Notes: a model not told the origin generated them from the sequence alone. A stretch of 12,090 bases of DNA from JAOUEA01 sp031364965 (GCA_031364965.1 JANLXF010000261.1:1-12090), one strand, 5' to 3'. Counted from the first letter of the stretch, positions 5,855-11,849 are shown. Program-made: numbers and translations.

Positions 5855-6514
5855 TCAGGTGACCTGGTTGATGTCGCCGTTGTCGATCCCGCCGCCGCCC
5901 TCGCTCGCGAAGGAGTCCGTGGCCTGGTCCCAGTTCGAGACCCACACGCCGTGCACGACCAGGTAGATCGACGAGCTGGCGCCGCCGTACGGGTTGCCTT
6001 CCTGCACGGCGGCGAGGGAGAACGCGCCGAAGAGCGCCGGCCGCGCGGTCGCGACCATGCCCCCGCCGATCGAACCGCTACCGACGGGGCCCATCGCGTA
6101 CCCCAGCGTCTGCAGGTCGCCCATCGCGAAGAGGATGCCCGAGCTCGTGTCCGCGATCGCGTAGACCCGGCCCGAGTCGGACCTCGCCGAGGCCGCGAAG
6201 ATATCCCCCGCGCCGACGACGCTGACGACCCCGGGACCGGTCGAGTCAGTGTTGCCGTCCACGTAGTCGAGGGAGGGCTCAGCGGTCTCCATCGTGGTGG
6301 GGTCGATCGAGTCGTAGTTGGCGTCGTCGCCGTAGATGGTCTTGGCGGCCGCGACGGTGTTCCGAAGACTCGCCTGCGCGGCCCGGTCCTGTGCGCGCTC
6401 GCGGGCACCGAGGAAGACCGGGATCGCGATCGCGATCAGGATCCCGATGATCATGACCACCACCATGAGCTCGATCAGCGTGAAGCCCTGGTCGTTCCGT
6501 ACCGTGCGACGCAT
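5855..6514 (-). CDS. Type IV pilin-like protein (class III signal peptide)
   Basis: The 219-residue product begins MRRTVRNDQG|FTLIELMVVV, a textbook prepilin: a short basic leader ending Gly10, cleavage before Phe11, and Glu at position 5 of the mature chain (Glu15). The hydrophobic stalk runs to about 34 and continues as the amphipathic helix FLGARERAQDRAAQASLRN (34-52). The globular part contains IYGDDANYDSID and AEPSLDYVDGNTDSTGPGVVSV, features seen in pilins of uncultured actinobacteria. No cysteine is present, so there is no disulphide D-loop. The AGGGGAG site precedes the ATG at 6514. No prepilin peptidase, PilB, PilC or other assembly gene lies in the window, so it depends on machinery elsewhere. 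A 20-bp perfect palindrome lies 29-48 bases before the start codon. Adhesion or DNA uptake are possible roles. Confidence 0.92.
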   Translation of the reverse strand: MRRTVRNDQGFTLIELMVVVMIIGILIAIAIPVFLGARERAQDRAAQASLRNTVAAAKTIYGDDANYDSIDPTTMETAEPSLDYVDGNTDSTGPGVVSVVGAGDIFAASARSDSGRVYAIADTSSGILFAMGDLQTLGYAMGPVGSGSIGGGMVATARPALFGAFSLAAVQEGNPYGGASSSIYLVVHGVWVSNWDQATDSFASEGGGGIDNGDINQVT

Positions 6515-6542
6515 GCAGCTCCCCTGGGTCGATGGCGGTTCG

Positions 6543-6562
6543 TCGGGAACACGTGTTCCCGA
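6543..6562. promoter_or_regulatory. 20-bp perfect palindrome upstream of the pilin gene, candidate operator
   Basis: TCGGGAACACGTGTTCCCGA reads identically on both strands. Its core GAAC-ACGT-GTTC fits the GAAC-N4-GTTC pattern of LexA/DinR boxes in Gram-positive bacteria and also contains a CACGTG hexamer. It lies between the pilin start (6514) and the end of the hydrolase gene (6643). No T-tract follows on the minus strand, which favours a protein-binding site over a terminator for the hydrolase transcript. The protein that binds it is not known. Confidence 0.55.
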
Positions 6563-6642
6563 ACAGTGGTGACTGCATCGAAGCCCGACAGAGCGCCCTG
6601 GATACCGAGATGTGGGTAGGTGACGGGTGAGGCGGAGTGTCG

Positions 6643-7353
6643 CTAGGCGCCGGGGGCGCTCGCCGTCGCGATGCCGCCGATGATCTCGGCGAGCTCGCGG
6701 GGACGTGACCACATCGGCCAGTGGCTCGTCGGCAGGTCGACCCAGGTCACGTCCCGGAGCTCCGTGAGACCCGCGAGCCAGGCGTAGCCCTCCTTCACCG
6801 CGTCCTTGTATTCCTCGGCGGTGTACCCCGTGCAGATCATCGTGCTGGGGATGTCGAGCCGGGCGTCGTTCATGAGCGGCAGCGCCTCACGCATCACGCC
6901 ACCGGGCTCGGGCACGCCACGCGCCCCGAAGGTCGCGATCTGCTCCTCGGTGAGCCCGTCGAAGTTCTCTTCCGCTCGAAGGTCGTCGAGGGACATCGGT
7001 TTCTCGACGGCGTCGAACTCAGCGTCCAGCGCGCCCACACCGGGGGCGGAGTCGACGTAGACCATGGCCGCGATCAGGTCGGGGACGCGGTCGCTCGCCG
7101 CATATCCCGAGAACCCCGTTCCGCTGTGCACCGCGAGCACGACCGGCCGCCCGGTCGCCCGGATCGCGTCGCAGATCGCGTCGACGTGGTCGGACAGGGA
7201 GATCGCGGATCGATCGGCGTCGGCGGACTCGAGGCCTGGGAGCGTCAGCGCGGTGACCTCGAGGCCGTCGGCCCGCAGCATCTCGGCGACCTCGTCCCAC
7301 GCCCATGCGCCGAGCCAGAAACCGGGAACCAAGATGATCGGGGTCTTCGTCAT
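6643..7353 (-). CDS. Alpha/beta-hydrolase (esterase-like)
   Basis: The 236-residue product has an alpha/beta-hydrolase layout. IILVPGFWLGAWAWDEV (6-22) supplies the first strand and the oxyanion region; its PGFW-x-GAW-x-W form is usual in the EstC/salicylate-esterase-like branch. The nucleophile elbow is AVHSGTGFSG (74-83) with Ser77. Asp101 in YVDSAP follows the next strand, and HWPMWSRP (211-218) supplies the catalytic His211. The elbow deviates from the standard G-x-S-x-G, since Val75 and Thr79 replace the two glycines, so activity is likely but the geometry is unusual. A TAGGG ribosome site lies just upstream of the ATG at 7353. It follows the TOPRIM gene by 49 bases on the same strand and may end the TetR-led unit. 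The substrate is not predictable. Confidence 0.88.
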   Translation of the reverse strand: MTKTPIILVPGFWLGAWAWDEVAEMLRADGLEVTALTLPGLESADADRSAISLSDHVDAICDAIRATGRPVVLAVHSGTGFSGYAASDRVPDLIAAMVYVDSAPGVGALDAEFDAVEKPMSLDDLRAEENFDGLTEEQIATFGARGVPEPGGVMREALPLMNDARLDIPSTMICTGYTAEEYKDAVKEGYAWLAGLTELRDVTWVDLPTSHWPMWSRPRELAEIIGGIATASAPGA

Positions 7354-7402
7354 CCCTCGACCCTACGGGCGGGCACCGACTAGGGGCAACGGCGACACAG
7401 GG

Positions 7403-7975
7403 TCAGACATGGGCAAGGACGCGCTCGAGGGGTCGAGGGACCCGGTCGAGATCCAGGGCGCCGACGAGCAGAGCCGCGTACTCGATCTTGCGACCGCTAT
7501 GGGTGCCCATGAACCGGCGGAGGTGCGCCTCGGTGCTCCGCCCACGCTGCGCCGGTTGCCGCTGGAAGGTGCGGAACGACCCGAGGTCGCCCTGCGCTTC
7601 GAGTATCCGCTCGAGCGAGGCCGCCCCGAGCGCACGGATCAGCTCGTCTTCGAGGTCGTCGACGCAGACGTAGAAGCCGAGGGACTCCATGTCCGGGCGC
7701 GAGAGATCGGTGCCGAGGCCGGCTCGCTCGAGCGCTCGCTGGAAATCGCCGTCCTCCCCGGCGTCGACGAGGCCGGCCATGCGCAGGTCCCGGCCCTGCG
7801 GTCCGTACGCCTCCACGAACCGTCGGATGTTCTTGGAACCTCCCAGCGCCACCACGGCGACGCCCTCCGCCTCGAGATCGCGACCGCGTCGTTCGGCGAG
7901 CGTCTCGAGGGCTCGCCGGTCGCTTTCCCCTTCGGCGAAGATCACCGACCTGGCAGAAGGCGGCACGGCCGACAT
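7403..7975 (-). CDS. Stand-alone TOPRIM-domain protein (OLD-type)
   Basis: The 190-residue product opens with SARSVIFAEGESDRRALETLAER (7-29), the strand and E-G-x-S-D motif of the OLD-type TOPRIM fold with catalytic-type Glu15. VVALGGSKNIRRFVEAYG (41-58) and MAGLVDAGEDGDFQRALERAG (66-86) follow; Asp71 marks the second TOPRIM motif, but the usual D-x-D reads D-x-G. DLEDELIRALG (107-117) and QPAQRGRSTEAHLRRFMGTHSGRKIEYA (140-167) are the C-terminal blocks. There is no ABC-type ATPase, unlike full OLD nucleases, so this is a single-domain form. From memory such short versions are widespread in actinobacteria without a known function. I prefer ATG 7975, which has GGTGGAG 6 bases ahead; GTG 7996 would overlap the upstream TGA as GTGA and add seven residues. 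Nucleic-acid cleavage or nucleotidyl transfer is the family expectation. Confidence 0.82.
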   Translation of the reverse strand: MSAVPPSARSVIFAEGESDRRALETLAERRGRDLEAEGVAVVALGGSKNIRRFVEAYGPQGRDLRMAGLVDAGEDGDFQRALERAGLGTDLSRPDMESLGFYVCVDDLEDELIRALGAASLERILEAQGDLGSFRTFQRQPAQRGRSTEAHLRRFMGTHSGRKIEYAALLVGALDLDRVPRPLERVLAHV

Positions 7976-7992
7976 CGCTGGCTCCACCGTCG

Positions 7993-8556
7993 TCACGACG
8001 TCACGCGGTAGTGGAGATGTACCGTGCCGTTCGCGAAGCGCTGTTCGTCCAGGAGTTCGAGCGTGAGGCGGATGTCGTCGGGAAGCGCGCGCGTGCCGCC
8101 TCCGACCACGGCCGGGATGACGATCAGGTGGCACTCGTCGACCAGACCCGCCCTGATCGCCTGCCCCGCGAGGTCCGGGCCTCCGACCGAGAGGTCGCGG
8201 TCCGCCGAATCCTTCATGCGGCGGATGTCGCCGGGGTCGAAGGTCCGCTCGATGCGCGTTCGCGCGCTCGACACTGACTCGAGCGTGGTGGAGTACACGA
8301 CTTTGTCGGTGGCCCGCCAGATCGCGGCGTAGTCGTGGATCACGGGCGGCTGATCGCCCGCGAGGATGTCGTCCGAGTCCCAGGCCGACAGCACCTCATA
8401 CATCCGGCGCCCGAAGAGGTGGGTCCCGATCGGCCGTTCGAGCTCGTTGACGAAGGCGTGCACCTCCTCGTCGGGCGCGGCCCAATCGAAGGCGCCGTCG
8501 GCGTCCGCGACGTAGCCGTCGAGCGACGTGATCGCGGCGTAGATCAGCTTGGCCAT
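7993..8556 (-). CDS. RibD C-terminal/dihydrofolate reductase-fold reductase
   Basis: The 187-residue product starts MAKLIYAAITSLDGYVADADG, the typical opening of RibD-C/DHFR-family proteins. Next comes FDWAAPDEEVHAFVNEL (23-39), then HLFGRRMYEVLSAW (46-59), where the GRRMYE motif is characteristic. The dinucleotide-binding part is DLSVGGPDLAGQAIRAGLVDE (121-141), and VIPAVVGGGTRALP (146-159) closes the pocket. The group reduces small molecules with NADPH, but its single-domain members do not usually make riboflavin or folate, and no such gene lies nearby. ATG 8556 has GGGTAGG 9 bases upstream; an in-frame TTG at 8565 abuts that site and is less likely. It lies 40 bases downstream of the TetR gene and 17 bases upstream of the TOPRIM gene, so an operon with both is plausible. 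Confidence 0.88.
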   Translation of the reverse strand: MAKLIYAAITSLDGYVADADGAFDWAAPDEEVHAFVNELERPIGTHLFGRRMYEVLSAWDSDDILAGDQPPVIHDYAAIWRATDKVVYSTTLESVSSARTRIERTFDPGDIRRMKDSADRDLSVGGPDLAGQAIRAGLVDECHLIVIPAVVGGGTRALPDDIRLTLELLDEQRFANGTVHLHYRVTS

Positions 8557-8596
8557 GGAGGGCAACCTACCCCGGAAGGGAGCCTGGCAGAAAGCG

Positions 8597-9265
8597 CTAC
8601 GAACGGTCCTTCATCGCTTCGAGGCCGTCGAGCATCAGGTCCAGGGCGAACTCGAACTCGAACTGGTCGTCGCAGCCGGGGCCGACCACCGATCCGTCGT
8701 CGTGGCTCACCGACAGGAAGAGCTCGTAGATCGAGGGGTACGCGTCGGCCATCGCCGTGTACATCTCCGCCTCGGCGTCGGGCGGCGCGTCCGTGTTGTC
8801 GTTGAACAGCTCCTGCGTGAACCCCATGATGCGGCTCCCCATCGCGTGCATCGCGTGGTGGGTGAGATCCATCGAGAAGCCGCCCGCCCGGAACATCGCG
8901 ATCATGGAGTCCATGTAGGCGAGGACCGTCGGGGTGGGCTGCGTGCGCGACTCCATCACGCGTGACGCCCATGGGTGCCGCAGGAGCGCACGCCGCGCCG
9001 ACAGGACCCGCGCACGAACGGACGGTTTCCACTCGAGGCCGGGCTCCGGCGGATCGATCTCGGCGACCACGACGTCGAGCATCCCGTCGAGCAGCTCGTC
9101 CTTGTTCGCGACGTGCTTGTAGAGGGCCATCGGCACCACGCCGAGCTCCTGGGCGATCTTCCGCATGCTCGCCGCCTCGACCCCGCCGGTATCGGCGAGC
9201 GCGACCGCCGTCGCGAGGATCCGCTCTGGGCTAAGTGGCACACGCGTCTCGGTGGTCGACTTCAT
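8597..9265 (-). CDS. TetR-family repressor of cassette 1
   Basis: The 222-residue product has an N-terminal TetR domain: LSPERILATAVALADTGG (11-28) is helix 1, and SMRKIAQELGVVPMALYKHVANKDELLDGML (33-63) holds the helix-turn-helix, with VVPMALYKHV (43-52) as recognition helix. The C-terminal region (WKPSVRARVLSARRALLRHPWASRVM, 78-103, then long helices to the FEFEFALDLMLDGLEAM end) is of the TetR_C_11 type that pairs with efflux or oxidoreductase genes. It diverges from the MDR oxidoreductase gene, and the 80-bp gap holds two identical 15-bp dyads, so it very likely represses that gene and itself. No ribosome site precedes ATG 9265. A TAnnnT -10 (TACACT) ends 9 bases before it, so a leaderless message is possible. 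The TetR at 10330-10998 has the same length and closely similar sequence. The ligand is unknown. Confidence 0.93.
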   Translation of the reverse strand: MKSTTETRVPLSPERILATAVALADTGGVEAASMRKIAQELGVVPMALYKHVANKDELLDGMLDVVVAEIDPPEPGLEWKPSVRARVLSARRALLRHPWASRVMESRTQPTPTVLAYMDSMIAMFRAGGFSMDLTHHAMHAMGSRIMGFTQELFNDNTDAPPDAEAEMYTAMADAYPSIYELFLSVSHDDGSVVGPGCDDQFEFEFALDLMLDGLEAMKDRS

Positions 9266-9268
9266 CGC

Positions 9269-9298
9269 TTGACGAGTGTACGCCGTACACGCTAGTCT
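9269..9298 (+). promoter_or_regulatory. Promoter of the MDR oxidoreductase gene
   Basis: TTGACG (9269-9274) and TAGTCT (9293-9298) are separated by 18 bp, a good -35/-10 pair for a high-GC actinobacterium. A 15-bp dyad occupies almost the whole spacer, so a repressor bound there would block polymerase. The expected start lies near 9304, just ahead of the second dyad. Confidence 0.65.
9276..9290. promoter_or_regulatory. TetR operator, cassette 1, copy 1
   Basis: GTGTACGCCGTACAC is a perfect dyad of GTGTAC arms around GCC. It sits inside the -35/-10 spacer of the divergent oxidoreductase gene and is repeated exactly at 9309-9323. Its position next to a divergent TetR gene makes it the expected repressor site. 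Confidence 0.8.
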
Positions 9299-9308
9299 CG
9301 GCCAGATG

Positions 9309-9323
9309 GTGTACGCCGTACAC
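9309..9323. promoter_or_regulatory. TetR operator, cassette 1, copy 2
   Basis: An exact second copy of GTGTACGCCGTACAC lies 33 bp centre to centre from the first, about three helical turns, so two repressor dimers could sit on the same DNA face. It lies just after the expected transcription start of the oxidoreductase gene and ahead of its GAAGGGAGG ribosome site. Confidence 0.8.
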
Positions 9324-9345
9324 TCAGAGGGAAGGGAGGCGTGCG

Positions 9346-10320
9346 ATGAAGGCGATCGTGCAGGATCGATACGGCTCGGCGGACGTGCTGGAGTTCCGCG
9401 ACATCGAGGACCCCGTGATGGGCGATGACGAGGTGCTCGTCCGGGTGCACGCGGCCGGCGCTGGCCCGGACGTCTGGCACCTGATGACCGGGATGCCGTA
9501 CATGGCGCGCCCGATGATCGGGTTCCGCCGGCCGAAGATCGCCGTCCGAGGCTGGGACGTCGCCGGCACGGTCGAGGCCGTCGGCGCGAACGTCACGGAC
9601 CTCCGGCCCGGCGTCGAGGTCATGGGCACCGCCGAGAAGGGCTCCTTCGCCGAGCTCGCGGTCACCCCGGCGGCCAAGCTGGTGCCGAAGCCGGCCGGCC
9701 TCAGCTTCGAGCAGGCGGCCGCGATCCCGATCTCGGGTGCCACCGCCCTGCGGGCCGTCCGCGACGCGGGGAAGGTGCAGCCCGGTCAGTCCGTGTTGGT
9801 CATCGGCGCGAGCGGCGGCGTGGGATCGCTCGCCGTGCAGATCGCGAAGGCATCCGGCGCCACTGTCACGGGCGTGTGCAGCGCCGCGAAGGCGGACCTC
9901 GTGCGGTCGATCGGCGCCGACGACGTGATCGACTACGCCCGCGAGGACTTCGCCGACGGGACGCGGCACTGGGACCTGATCGTCGACACGGCGGGACGCC
10001 GCCCGCTGTCACAGCTGCGCCGCGCCCTCACCCCCAAGGGGACCCTCGTGATCGTGGGCGGCGACGGCGGCGGACGCTGGACCGGCGGCTTCTTCCGCGG
10101 CGTGCTGCGCGCGCCTTTGATGTCCCTGTTCGTGGGTCAGCGGTTGGGCGGACTGGCCACGAAGGTGACGCGCGAGGACCTCGTCACCCTCACGGAGCTG
10201 ATCGAGGCGGGTACGCTCGCGCCCGTGATCGACCGGACCTACCCGCTGATCGAGGCGCCCGACGCGATCCGGTACCTCGCGCAGGGTCACGCGGCGGGCA
10301 AGATCGTCGTCACCGTGTAG
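9346..10320 (+). CDS. Zinc-free MDR-family NAD(P)-dependent oxidoreductase (quinone oxidoreductase-like)
   Basis: The 324-residue product is a medium-chain dehydrogenase/reductase. The N-terminal GroES-like half has MKAIVQDRYG (1-10), VHAAGAGPDVWHLMTG (34-49) and GWDVAGTVEAVGANV (69-83). The Rossmann half carries the nucleotide loop GASGGVG (154-160) in SVLVIGASGGVGSLAVQIAKASG. The GHE and four-Cys zinc motifs of alcohol dehydrogenases are absent, which places it with zeta-crystallin/QOR-like enzymes reducing quinones or activated alkenes. C-terminal PLIEAPDAIRYLAQGHAAGKIVVTV is typical. ATG 9346 has GAAGGGAGG (9331-9339) 6 bases ahead; an in-frame upstream extension from 9235 would translate straight through the operators and is rejected. 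It is divergent from TetR 1 and probably induced when that repressor binds its ligand, which could be a substrate of this enzyme. Confidence 0.93.
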   Translation: MKAIVQDRYGSADVLEFRDIEDPVMGDDEVLVRVHAAGAGPDVWHLMTGMPYMARPMIGFRRPKIAVRGWDVAGTVEAVGANVTDLRPGVEVMGTAEKGSFAELAVTPAAKLVPKPAGLSFEQAAAIPISGATALRAVRDAGKVQPGQSVLVIGASGGVGSLAVQIAKASGATVTGVCSAAKADLVRSIGADDVIDYAREDFADGTRHWDLIVDTAGRRPLSQLRRALTPKGTLVIVGGDGGGRWTGGFFRGVLRAPLMSLFVGQRLGGLATKVTREDLVTLTELIEAGTLAPVIDRTYPLIEAPDAIRYLAQGHAAGKIVVTV

Positions 10321-10329
10321 CGAAGGCGG

Positions 10330-10998
10330 TCACGGTGGCCGCTTCCGGATGGCCCGTCGGTAGCGCTCGAGGCCCTCGAGGATGAAGTCGAGGCCGAACT
10401 CGAACTCCTCGGTGTAGTCGTAGCCCCGCTTCCCCAGCTCGATCACGACCTCGGCCAGGTAGGGGTACGCGTCGCCCTGCTCGCCAACGGTGGTGGTCGC
10501 CATGTCGGCGGACTCCTCCGGCGTCTCGAACGGGATTGTCTGCTCCTGCAGGGCGAACCCGTACGTGTAGGCGTCGAGCAGGTTGTAGGCATGCACGGCG
10601 TCCCTGAACGGGAACCCTGCCTCCCGCAGGCACCCCATCGTCGCGTTGTGGTGGGTGCCGCTGGCGGGACCGGGATGCATGCGCGTCTCCATCAGACCGA
10701 CCGCCCAGGGATGGCGCCCCAGCGCTGCGCGCGCCGAGATCCCACGCTCGCGGAGCTCCTTCTTCCAGTCACCGCCGATCGCGGGGACGTACATCTCGGC
10801 GAAGACGACATCGACCATGTCGTCGAGCAGGTCCTCCTTGTTGGCGACGTGCCGGTAGAGCGCCATGGTGCCCGCACCGAGCTCCTCGGCGATATTGCGC
10901 ATGCTCAGGAAGCCGAAGCCGCCCACATCGGCGAGCCCGACGGCGGCCGACACGATGCGTTCCCTCGTCAGCGGCACCGGCTTCTTCCTCTGGGTCAT
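10330..10998 (-). CDS. TetR-family repressor of cassette 2
   Basis: The 222-residue product has the same length and domain plan as the TetR at 8597-9265 and shares long stretches with it, such as MALY[KR]HVANK and FEFGLDFILEGLE versus FEFALDLMLDGLE. The helix-turn-helix is SMRNIAEELGAGTMALYRHVANKEDLL (32-58) with AGTMALYRHV (42-51) as recognition helix, differing from its relative at the first three positions and at Lys/Arg. ATG 10998 has GGAGGA 8 bases ahead; a more upstream ATG at 11028 lies inside the first operator. It diverges from the DUF4386 gene across two 15-bp dyads and probably represses it and itself. A minus-strand -10 TACAGT (11043-11038) overlaps the target -10. It converges on the oxidoreductase gene with 9 bases between stops. 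The ligand is unknown. Confidence 0.93.
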   Translation of the reverse strand: MTQRKKPVPLTRERIVSAAVGLADVGGFGFLSMRNIAEELGAGTMALYRHVANKEDLLDDMVDVVFAEMYVPAIGGDWKKELRERGISARAALGRHPWAVGLMETRMHPGPASGTHHNATMGCLREAGFPFRDAVHAYNLLDAYTYGFALQEQTIPFETPEESADMATTTVGEQGDAYPYLAEVVIELGKRGYDYTEEFEFGLDFILEGLERYRRAIRKRPP

Positions 10999-11013
10999 CG
11001 CTTCGTCCTCCGC

Positions 11014-11042
11014 TTGACATGCGTACACCGTACGCGTACTGT
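11014..11042 (+). promoter_or_regulatory. Promoter of the DUF4386 gene
   Basis: A consensus -35 TTGACA (11014-11019), exactly 17 bp of spacer and a -10 TACTGT (11037-11042) form a strong promoter; the expected start is near 11049. The spacer is filled by a 15-bp dyad, as in the promoter at 9269-9298. TACTGTA is nearly self-complementary, so a divergent -10 for the TetR gene could share it. Confidence 0.75.
11021..11035. promoter_or_regulatory. TetR operator, cassette 2, copy 1
   Basis: GCGTACACCGTACGC has GCGTAC arms around ACC. It shares the GTAC-N3-GTAC core and the in-spacer location of the cassette 1 operator but differs at the second base of each arm (C for T). Confidence 0.78.
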
Positions 11043-11053
11043 AGCACGGTCGG

Positions 11054-11070
11054 TGCGTACAGCGTACGCA
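11054..11070. promoter_or_regulatory. TetR operator, cassette 2, copy 2
   Basis: TGCGTACAGCGTACGCA is a dyad with 7-bp arms around AGC, centred 34 bp from copy 1 and just downstream of the expected start of the DUF4386 transcript. The two copies have identical inner arms (GCGTAC) and slightly different centres (ACC and AGC). Confidence 0.78.
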
Positions 11071-11098
11071 AACGGAACGGAGAGAGGGAGGAAGTCGG

Positions 11099-11824
11099 AT
11101 GGAGTTTCAGAAGATCGCACGGGTGACGGGGCTGTTATTCATCGCCACGTTCATCACCTCGATCGCCGCGCGGGTGCTCTTCATGCCGCTGTGGGGCGAA
11201 GGAGGCAGCATCCTGGGTGGCTCCGACACGCGCATCTACGTCGGCGCGGTCCTGGAGTTCCTGCTCGTGGTCACGAACATCGGCACGGCGGTGGTGCTCT
11301 ACCCCGTCGTCAAACGGCAAAGCGAGATCGGCGCCATCGGCTACGTGACCGCGCGCCTCATGGAATGCGCCGTCATCATGATCGGGCTGCTCAGCCTGCT
11401 CTCGGTCGTGACCTTGCGTCAGGACTTCGCGGGAGCAGCCGGTACCGGTGCGACGGCGGGCGCGTTGGTGGCGACCTACGAATGGGCGTTCCTGTTCGGG
11501 CCCGGGCTCATCGTCGGCTTCGGCAACGGGCTGATCCTGGGTTGGCTGATGTACCGCTCGGGTCTGGTGCCTCGCCGCATGGCGATGCTGGGCCTGGTGG
11601 GGGGTCCCATGCTCATCGTGGCCTTCGTGCTCGTGCTGTTCGGGGCCATCGAGGCCGGCTCGGGGTGGCAGTTCCTGCTCTCGACGCCCGAGATCGCCTG
11701 GGAAGCCTCCTTCGGGATCTACCTCGTGTGGAAGGGCTTCAAGACGACGCACGTCGTCGACCTGGGGACGGGCGGGTCGGCCCTCGAGCCGAACTTGGCC
11801 GCGGTGGGAAGCGGCACCAGGTAG
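11099..11824 (+). CDS. DUF4386-family integral membrane protein
   Basis: The 241-residue product matches the DUF4386 pattern. It opens MEFQKIARVTGLLFIATFITS with the first membrane helix, followed by R-x-LFMPLW. A second helix around 48-72 (VGAVLEFLLVVTNIGTAVVLYPVV) leads to YVTARLMECAVIMIGLLSLLSVVTL (82-106). Two more helices cover FLFGPGLIVGFGNGLILGWLMYRSGLVP and MAMLGLVGGPMLIVAFVLVLFGAI, and a last one ends FGIYLVWKGF. The tail after about 220 is polar. GGGAGG (11086-11091) lies 7 bases before ATG 11099. The family is uncharacterised; its members are frequently beside TetR or other one-component regulators. Here two dyads overlap its promoter, so TetR 2 probably silences it until an unknown ligand arrives. 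A transport or membrane-protection role would fit that control but is inference. Confidence 0.9.
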   Translation: MEFQKIARVTGLLFIATFITSIAARVLFMPLWGEGGSILGGSDTRIYVGAVLEFLLVVTNIGTAVVLYPVVKRQSEIGAIGYVTARLMECAVIMIGLLSLLSVVTLRQDFAGAAGTGATAGALVATYEWAFLFGPGLIVGFGNGLILGWLMYRSGLVPRRMAMLGLVGGPMLIVAFVLVLFGAIEAGSGWQFLLSTPEIAWEASFGIYLVWKGFKTTHVVDLGTGGSALEPNLAAVGSGTR

Positions 11825-11849
11825 CCACCGCCGCGGCATCGAGGCCTCA

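Noticed and set aside
5856..5866. Small CAGGTGACCTG palindrome at the end of the pilin gene
   Set aside because: It encodes the last residues and stop, is short, and can arise by chance in GC-rich DNA.
9235..9345. Upstream extension of the oxidoreductase gene
   Set aside because: It would read through the -35, -10 and both dyads and adds no conserved residues; ATG 9346 has a strong ribosome site.
10322..10345. Imperfect hairpin GAAGGCGG...CCGCTTC after the oxidoreductase stop
   Set aside because: It contains a bulge, has no T-tract and overlaps the end of the TetR 2 coding region, so it is too weak to call a terminator.
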